The position numbers and the translations under genes are program-made. Under the pieces are notes generated by a model that saw only the letters and a program-made list of their open reading frames with translations, did not search any database and was not told the origin of the DNA. From positions 1 through 10,708 of the forward strand of contig JAFZMT010000042.1 in assembly GCA_017553245.1 (NCBI GenBank): 10,708 bases of DNA, in the 5' to 3' direction. Shown one piece after another: positions 6,943 to 10,708 of the stretch. Each line of letters begins with the position of its first letter. Positions within the stretch are counted from its first letter, which is position 1. The stretch is from Methanomicrobium sp. Lineage in GTDB: Archaea; Halobacteriota; Methanomicrobia; Methanomicrobiales; Methanomicrobiaceae.

Positions 6943-7911
6943 ATGCCCTGCGCATGCACGATTGCGGGCTCGGACAGCGGCGGCGGCGCGGGAATACAGG
7001 CGGATTTAAAGACATTCGCGGCTTTCGGTGTCTGGGGATGCAGCGTAATCACCTCGCTTACGGCGCAAAACCCAAAAACCGTGCTCGGAATCGAGAACGC
7101 ATCCGCGGATTTCGTAAGACTACAGATGCGGGCGGTCGCGGGGGACTTTAAAATCGCGGCTTACAAGACGGGGATGCTCCCCACCGAAGACATAATTCTC
7201 ACCGTTGCCGAAAATATCCCGAGGGGCGTTGCGCTTGTCATCGACCCCGTCATGATCTCCACCAGCGGCAGCAGGCTCATAGACGAAAACGCGGTTGAGG
7301 CTTTGAGATCGAAACTGTTGCCGCTTGCAAAGACAGTCACCCCAAACATTCCGGAAGCCTGCGAATTATCGGGAATCGATCTATCACATAACCCGTCAGA
7401 AAGCGCGATTGCCGATGCCGCCCGCGAAATCCTGAGCAGCGGCGCCGAATACCTCCTCATTAAGGGCGGTCACTTAAGCGGCGAATACTCCTCGGATTAC
7501 CTCATATCCAAAAGCGCCGCGGCGAAAGATGCGGATTACATAAACGGCAAAACCGAAAACCGCGAAGCCGAAAACTGCGAAATCGAAACCGGTGAGCACG
7601 CAAGCGGCGAATTCGAAACAGGCGAAACGCTGTATGCGCACAATATCCCCTTCGATGACCGCCGCTGCCGTATCGAGACAAAATACGACGTAAACGGGCT
7701 TGATATCGTAAAATTCACGGGGCTTCGATTCAACGGCGACATCCACGGCTCGGGATGCTGTCTCTCTTCGGCGATTGCCGCCGGTCTGGCAAAAGGATAT
7801 GCTCCGCAGAAAGCCTGCGCCGTTGCAAAAGAATTCATCGCAGGCGCCATTAAAAACGCATATATCTCCGAATCAAAGCGATACAGCATAAATCCGCAAT
7901 ATTTCAAATAA
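6943..7911 (+). CDS. thiD: Hydroxymethylpyrimidine / phosphomethylpyrimidine kinase (ThiD) with repeat insertion
   Basis: ThiD phosphorylates HMP and HMP-P to HMP-PP in thiamine diphosphate synthesis. Counting from the ATG at 6943 the protein has 322 residues and starts just ahead of [20 protein letters not shown], as ThiD proteins normally do. Other landmarks are [22 protein letters not shown] and LLIKGGHL, and HGSGC with catalytic Cys272 (usual HGTGC). The frame stays open upstream, with an ATG at 6886 and a GTG at 6793; family alignment favours 6943, where GGGAAG lies upstream. Between GGHL and HGSGC there is an insertion of roughly 50-60 residues relative to the usual 260-270-residue enzyme, containing a 5-residue tandem repeat (204-228). 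No ThiN domain is fused, unlike many archaeal ThiD proteins, so the thiamine phosphate synthase must be elsewhere. Confidence 0.91.
   Translation: MPCACTIAGSDSGGGAGIQADLKTFAAFGVWGCSVITSLTAQNPKTVLGIENASADFVRLQMRAVAGDFKIAAYKTGMLPTEDIILTVAENIPRGVALVIDPVMISTSGSRLIDENAVEALRSKLLPLAKTVTPNIPEACELSGIDLSHNPSESAIADAAREILSSGAEYLLIKGGHLSGEYSSDYLISKSAAAKDADYINGKTENREAENCEIETGEHASGEFETGETLYAHNIPFDDRRCRIETKYDVNGLDIVKFTGLRFNGDIHGSGCCLSSAIAAGLAKGYAPQKACAVAKEFIAGAIKNAYISESKRYSINPQYFK
7552..7626 (+). repeat. 15-bp in-frame tandem repeat, 5 units, within thiD
   Basis: Units start at 7552, 7567, 7582, 7597 and 7612 and encode [20 protein letters not shown] and FETGE. Each ends in a GAA or GAG codon, and the second codon is GAA in four of the five. 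The array is acidic and sits in the loop region before the catalytic HGSGC. Confidence 0.85.
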
Positions 7912-7925
7912 ATTATATTTACGCA

Positions 7926-7932
7926 TTTTTTT
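7926..7932 (+). terminator. T7 tract after thiD
   Basis: Seven consecutive T residues begin 15 nt after the thiD stop, with no strong hairpin. A U-tract of this length is sufficient for archaeal RNA polymerase to terminate. Confidence 0.5.
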
Positions 7933-7976
7933 GAAACTTTCCTTAATATAAGAAATAAACATTACATATTTACCCG

Positions 7977-8017
7977 ATATATTGTATAAATTCGCAGAAT
8001 GGTAACAATTATATTTC
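7977..8017 (+). promoter_or_regulatory. Candidate promoter of the lrp-like operon
   Basis: The 134-nt spacer is very AT-rich and holds two TATA-like stretches, ATATATTGTATAAAT (7978-7992) and CAATTATATTT (8007-8017). The second lies about 30-39 nt before the ATG at 8046, the first about 55-65 nt. Which one is used cannot be decided by eye. Confidence 0.4.
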
Positions 8018-8045
8018 CATAAATCAGAGTTTTACCAAAGGTATA

Positions 8046-8513
8046 ATGTTGGACAAAGTAGATAATGCAATCCTGAATGAGCTGGCAAAAGACGGCAGGA
8101 CGTCAATGGCGGATTTGGGAAAAAAATTGGACATTGCGCCGTCGACCGTCTTCAAGCGCATTGAGAAGCTCAGGTCTACCGGCATCATTCAGCGTTTCAC
8201 AATCGTTGTCAATCCGGAATTCTTTAAGAACTCGATCATCGTTTTTCTCTCAATCTCGGTAGATCCGCTCCAGAAGCCCGAGATAGAGAAGTTTCTCTTA
8301 AAGATGGATCATATCCTTGAAGTCTACGAGACGCTGGAACCCGACGACTTCTTAGCCAAAGCCCGCGTTCATGAGATTGCACAGCTTAAAACCGGCATTT
8401 TAATACCGCTCAGCGAACTCAGCGGCGTTCGCGACATTAAACCTATTCTGACTGTCAAGAAGGTCAAAGAGCAGTTCTGGAATACGGAGGAGTACGATTT
8501 AAATGGAAATTGA
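8046..8513 (+). CDS. Lrp/AsnC family transcriptional regulator
   Basis: The 155-residue protein has the classical Lrp layout. Residues 3-50 form a winged helix-turn-helix: LDKVDNAILNELAKDGR opening, then the recognition helix APSTVFKRIEKL at 31-42 and wing GIIQRF at 46-51. Residues about 64-145 form the alpha/beta RAM domain (IIVFLSISVD, then VYETLEPDDFLAKARV) that oligomerises and binds small ligands such as amino acids in this family. AAAGGT (8037-8042) precedes the ATG. Its 3' end overlaps the next gene by 11 nt, so it is co-transcribed with a membrane protein and an unrecognised protein. Lrp proteins frequently control their own operon; the target and ligand here are unknown. Confidence 0.94.
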   Translation: MLDKVDNAILNELAKDGRTSMADLGKKLDIAPSTVFKRIEKLRSTGIIQRFTIVVNPEFFKNSIIVFLSISVDPLQKPEIEKFLLKMDHILEVYETLEPDDFLAKARVHEIAQLKTGILIPLSELSGVRDIKPILTVKKVKEQFWNTEEYDLNGN

Positions 8514-8781
8514 AGTTTTGCAGATTGTCTTAGCGACGTTAACACTTATTCTCGGTCTGGCGCTCATTGTTTACATATATCAGGGATACAGGGTAGTAAA
8601 AACCAGGAGTATTCTTCTGCTGATGTACGGTCTTTTCGTGCTTATCATCGGCATTGTGCTCCCGGATATCTCGGCTATACTCGATCCCGAGATGTTCTGG
8701 TATTTCTGGACATCAATATTCTCAAGGCTGCTTGTGATTATCGGTATGTGTACCATGATATTCTCGATAATGAGAGGATGA
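8503..8781 (+). CDS. Small three-helix membrane protein, function unknown
   Basis: The 92-residue protein is almost entirely hydrophobic. Likely transmembrane helices are at about 5-27, 36-58 and 65-89, separated by a short basic loop (GYRVVKTR, 28-35) and a short acidic loop around DPEMFW. By the positive-inside rule the basic loop faces the cytoplasm, putting the N-terminus outside. There is no signal peptide or extramembrane domain and no family is recognised. The ATG at 8503 overlaps the regulator's end by 11 nt; GGAGG at 8486-8490 is 12 nt upstream. The stop is four nt before the next start, so the pair is likely translated together. Confidence 0.82.
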   Translation: MEIEVLQIVLATLTLILGLALIVYIYQGYRVVKTRSILLLMYGLFVLIIGIVLPDISAILDPEMFWYFWTSIFSRLLVIIGMCTMIFSIMRG

Positions 8782-8785
8782 TCCC

Positions 8786-9226
8786 ATGGCTGAAAACCGG
8801 TCTTTCGCACGAGACTGGCAGCTTTTGAAGCTGACTCGCGATTGGAAACCTAAAGACAGATCCAACGAGATTGTTCAGAGGCTGTTAGCCGAAAATGATC
8901 CGACGGTAACCGCTCATATCGATGCAATCCTTAAAGATATGGCGAAAAAAGATGCGACCGACATACTTAAGCGTATGCACTCGCAGATGGACAAGACTAC
9001 CCTGATTGAGGGTATTCTGCTCATATCCGGCATCGCATACGATACGCAGAGTGACGGACAGGATAAGCGTTATATGATAAGAAAAGCTGTAAAACCGGCT
9101 GAGGCAAACGGCGTCTTCGACGTCAACATGAACGCCGTTTATCTGAGATCGTTTATCGAGACGATAGCACCCGAATCCGAGATTCTCGACAGGGGCGATC
9201 ACTTCACACTCCTGATGAAGGAATAA
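8786..9226 (+). CDS. Conserved-looking hypothetical protein, 146 residues
   Basis: I do not recognise this family. The protein is soluble, with a highly charged N-terminal half (SFARDWQLLKLTRDWKPKDRSNE) likely to be helical, a Lys/Asp-rich middle (DMAKKDATDILKRMHSQMDK, 50-69), a hydrophobic strand or helix TLIEGILLISGIAYD (72-86) and a C-terminal half that looks alpha/beta. No cysteine and no metal-binding or nucleotide-binding motif is apparent. A good ribosome binding site, GAGAGG (8772-8777), overlaps the stop region of the membrane protein, indicating coupled translation. Its third position in an Lrp-led operon with a membrane protein suggests a joint role, perhaps sensing or envelope-related, but that is inference. 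Confidence 0.82.
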   Translation: MAENRSFARDWQLLKLTRDWKPKDRSNEIVQRLLAENDPTVTAHIDAILKDMAKKDATDILKRMHSQMDKTTLIEGILLISGIAYDTQSDGQDKRYMIRKAVKPAEANGVFDVNMNAVYLRSFIETIAPESEILDRGDHFTLLMKE

Positions 9227-9251
9227 AACCCGATATTTCTTTTAAAACCAC

Positions 9252-9277
9252 AATATTTCAAACCCAAAATATTTTTT
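9252..9277 (+). terminator. AT-stem hairpin with T-tract, end of the lrp-like operon
   Basis: AATATTT (9252-9258) and AAATATT (9267-9273) are perfect reverse complements around an 8-nt loop, and the T-tract continues to 9277. It starts 26 nt after the last stop of the operon. The following spacer up to 9509 is AT-rich, with another T7 run at 9335-9341, and holds no convincing gene. Confidence 0.55.
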
Positions 9278-9442
9278 CGTGCTCATTCGATATCTGACCA
9301 TACATATTCTCATAATCTTACAACAAACATGGAATTTTTTTACAAAAAGTTTTGATGTTCTTTAATGTTAATATGACTTCTTTGAACTCCGATTTTGAAT
9401 CTGAAAGCGAATTCGACTCAAAACAATAATATGCAATTAAGA

Positions 9443-9457
9443 AATACGATATGTATT
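9443..9457 (+). promoter_or_regulatory. Candidate TATA element / palindrome upstream of the pilin gene
   Basis: AATAC-GATAT-GTATT is a perfect 5-bp inverted repeat with a 5-nt centre, and GATATGTAT within it resembles a TATA box. It lies 53-67 nt before the pilin ATG, which would place the transcript start near 9478. The symmetry could reflect overlap of the core promoter with a regulator site. Confidence 0.4.
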
Positions 9458-9470
9458 AAGCGGATTGAAA

Positions 9471-9488
9471 GCCGCCGATATCGCGGCG
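9471..9488 (+). promoter_or_regulatory. GC-rich palindromic patch in the pilin leader
   Basis: Within an otherwise AT-rich spacer, GCCGC (9471-9475) pairs with GCGGC (9483-9487), and in an alternative register CGCCG (9473-9477) pairs with CGGCG (9484-9488); CGATATCG (9476-9483) is itself palindromic. It lies about 20-40 nt before the ATG and just upstream of the ribosome binding site GGTGATC (9501-9507). It may be an operator or a 5' mRNA hairpin. Confidence 0.35.
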
Positions 9489-9509
9489 ATATAATCCTCC
9501 GGTGATCGA

Positions 9510-9920
9510 ATGAATTATTTCAGAGAAGAAAACGAGGCTGTGTCACCCGTTATCGGTGTCATCCTCATGGTGGCAATCACGGTCATTCTTGCATCAGTGA
9601 TTGCGGTTTTTGTCTTCGGACTTGCGGGAAATCTCGAATCGACTATGCATAAGGATGTCATCTTTAAGACGGGCGTTGACAGTACGGGCAAACTGATTAC
9701 GATTCAGGCTTTCGCCGGCAAAGACCTCGGCAAAATTTCCTATATCACAGCCACGAACGGAAGCGCCTACTGGCTCCCCAAGGGCATAACAAAGAACACG
9801 GATGCGGGCTGGCTCCATGTCGGATGGATAAATACGACGAATATACCGCGTAACGACAAGGTTGTGGTCTTCACGGCAACGTTTGCGGACGGCACCGAGC
9901 AGGTTGTTGCCCAGACATGA
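9510..9920 (+). CDS. Archaeal type IV (class III signal peptide) pilin
   Basis: The 136-residue protein has a short polar leader (1-9, NYFREENE) followed by AVSPVIGVILMVAITVILASV (10-30) and a hydrophobic helix to about residue 39. This is the archaeal pilin N-terminal domain (PF07790, formerly DUF1628), nearly identical to the H-domain of haloarchaeal PilA pilins. A prepilin peptidase is expected to cut near residues 9-11, leaving the helix to pack in the pilus core. The remaining 96 residues look like a beta-rich head with several Trp and Tyr and no Cys. The start is fixed by GGTGATC at 9501-9507, complementary to the archaeal 16S 3' end. No assembly ATPase, membrane platform or peptidase gene is adjacent, so it is an isolated subunit gene that relies on machinery elsewhere. 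It might alternatively be a surface-anchored minor pilin. Confidence 0.92.
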   Translation: MNYFREENEAVSPVIGVILMVAITVILASVIAVFVFGLAGNLESTMHKDVIFKTGVDSTGKLITIQAFAGKDLGKISYITATNGSAYWLPKGITKNTDAGWLHVGWINTTNIPRNDKVVVFTATFADGTEQVVAQT

Positions 9921-9930
9921 CCTTGACCTG

Positions 9931-9942
9931 AAAATATTTTTT
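9931..9942 (+). terminator. T-tract terminator after the pilin gene
   Basis: AAAATATTTTTT begins 11 nt after the pilin stop: a short AT palindrome ending in six T residues, typical of archaeal U-tract termination. Confidence 0.5.
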
Positions 9943-9993
9943 ACGCTTTGGCGCAGTCTTTTAAAATAGCCGGTTAATTGTCTATTCTGTAAC

Positions 9994-10069
9994 GAATTGC
10001 TTACTTTATGCGGAATTTCTTACTTTATCCGGAATTTCTTACTTTATGCGGAATTGCTTATTTTATGTA
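9994..10069 (-). repeat. 19-bp tandem repeat, 4 units, duplicating the end of the DUF447 gene
   Basis: Units occupy 9994-10012, 10013-10031, 10032-10050 and 10051-10069; on the + strand the consensus is GAATTTCTTACTTTATGCG. The first three differ from one another by one or two bases. On the minus strand the rightmost unit begins exactly at the Tyr codon of the DUF447 C-terminus and contains Tyr-Ile-Lys-stop; each further unit again carries ATA-AAG-TAA. Three extra copies of the gene's last codons and stop therefore lie downstream. Confidence 0.92.
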
Positions 10070-10693
10070 TTCCAGCAGCATCCTCACGGCTTCGTTTTCT
10101 CTTTCGCCGCCGCACTTCTTCGCAATCGAGATATCGTAGTCTATAATTGATTTAAGCTCCGCCGAACGCGATATGACATAGCGTGTGCCGTGAACCGCGG
10201 CATCGATTACTGCCGCATAACCGCGGTTGAACGGGTGAACCGAGGGGGCAATTATCTTCTCGGACACGAAATCCAGCTCAAATATGCAGGACTCCGCGGA
10301 CTCGCCCGTCTTCACCGCTTTAAACAGCACACAGCTTTCGGCGGAATTCAGCCTGTAAAACCGCAGAACGCAGTCTTTCTCCTCTCCCTCAACAAAATTC
10401 TCCGTAAAGCTTTCTCCGGTAAAGCACTCTTCGGTAAAGCTGTCTCCGTCGATATCCTCAAAGGCGGTCTTCACGTAAAGAACGGGATCATATACGATAT
10501 TCGCGCAGAAAACGCCGTTTTCGAGGACGTTTTCAAGAGTGTGCGTCCCCTTGAAGAGGACAAGCCGGCATCTGCCGCTCCTGTTGATTATGCCTATCGG
10601 AGCGGCATTAGCTCTGCCTTCGCGGTCGAAGGTGACTGCAATGACCTCATTGATTCCGCCCGCAATTATTGAGGATTCCTTACGCCCGTTCAT
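10058..10693 (-). CDS. DUF447 family protein, probable flavin-binding split-barrel
   Basis: The 211-residue protein matches the archaeal DUF447 family: GGINEVIAVTF at 12-22, ANAAPIGI at 28-35, VLFKGTHTLENV at 45-56, ANIVYDPVLYVKTAFED at 64-80 and, in the second half, HPFNRGYAAVIDAAVHGTRY at 153-172. Structures from this family that I recall have an FMN-binding split-barrel fold, so a flavoprotein role is likely; the reaction is not known. The start is taken at the ATG at 10693, with GGGA upstream on the minus strand; a GTG at 10708 at the window edge would add five residues, and a longer upstream extension cannot be excluded. An acidic 5-residue repeat (84-98) interrupts the region between the two conserved halves. 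It is convergent with the pilin gene. Confidence 0.9.
   Translation of the reverse strand: MNGRKESSIIAGGINEVIAVTFDREGRANAAPIGIINRSGRCRLVLFKGTHTLENVLENGVFCANIVYDPVLYVKTAFEDIDGDSFTEECFTGESFTENFVEGEEKDCVLRFYRLNSAESCVLFKAVKTGESAESCIFELDFVSEKIIAPSVHPFNRGYAAVIDAAVHGTRYVISRSAELKSIIDYDISIAKKCGGERENEAVRMLLEYIK
10400..10444 (-). repeat. 15-bp in-frame tandem repeat, 3 units, within the DUF447 gene
   Basis: Read on the minus strand, units at 10444-10430, 10429-10415 and 10414-10400 encode DSFTE, ECFTG and ESFTE; a weaker fourth (NFVEG) follows. The conserved core of each unit is GCTTTAC. The array is acidic and lies between the conserved N- and C-terminal halves of the protein. Confidence 0.85.
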
Positions 10694-10708
10694 ATGTCCC
10701 AGTTCCAC

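Noticed and set aside
9373..9429. 18-codon acidic Ser/Glu/Asp-rich ORF in the spacer before the pilin gene
   Set aside because: There is no ribosome binding site and it is very short; random AT-rich sequence can give this.
9994..10069. CRISPR-like array
   Set aside because: The 19-bp units are directly adjacent with no spacers, so this is a simple tandem repeat.
10190..10672. Plus-strand ORF of 160 codons opposite DUF447
   Set aside because: The minus-strand frame matches DUF447 from end to end; the plus-strand product has no recognisable domain.

Overview
The window is a stretch of archaeal chromosome, very probably from a methanogen and most likely one of the Methanomicrobiales. The evidence is archaeal-only CoA biosynthesis enzymes (pantoate kinase, phosphopantoate-beta-alanine ligase), a replication factor C small-subunit paralog, a Taw2-type wyosine enzyme, a methanogen-type AIR-synthase-like protein, a class III (type IV) pilin, a DUF447 flavoprotein, Shine-Dalgarno sites such as GGTGATC that match the archaeal 16S 3' end, and AT-rich spacers ending in T-runs. 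The order-level placement is inference from resemblance.

Layout. Positions 2-5264 (+) hold two tightly packed transcription units: taw2 (5' truncated by the window edge), coaBC and pantoate kinase, overlapping by 4 and 19 nt; then, after a 168-nt AT-rich gap with promoter-like sequence, pps, a divergent rfcS paralog and a class I methyltransferase, overlapping by 23 and 4 nt. Together pantoate kinase, Pps and CoaBC convert pantoate to 4'-phosphopantetheine, the core of archaeal CoA synthesis. Positions 5434-6777 (-) hold an AIR-synthase-related protein, convergent with the methyltransferase and divergent from thiD (6943-7911, +). Positions 8046-9226 (+) hold a compact three-gene unit: an Lrp/AsnC regulator, a three-helix membrane protein and an unrecognised 146-residue protein. 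After a 283-nt AT-rich spacer comes a type IV pilin gene (9510-9920, +), convergent with a DUF447 gene (10058-10693, -) that starts close to the right edge.

The most unusual feature is short tandem duplication inside or at the ends of ordinary housekeeping genes: five 12-bp units in the coaBC N-terminus, five 15-bp units in a thiD insertion, three 15-bp units inside the DUF447 gene, and four 19-bp units that begin in the last codons of DUF447 and repeat its stop codon three more times. All three intragenic arrays have units divisible by three, so the frames stay open; the one array whose unit is not divisible by three lies outside the reading frame. This looks like slippage expansion tolerated where it keeps the frame. 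A second point is the RFC-like protein with a reversed Walker B acidic pair and a lost sensor-1 residue. I saw no CRISPR array, insertion sequence, tRNA, rRNA or clear defence system.
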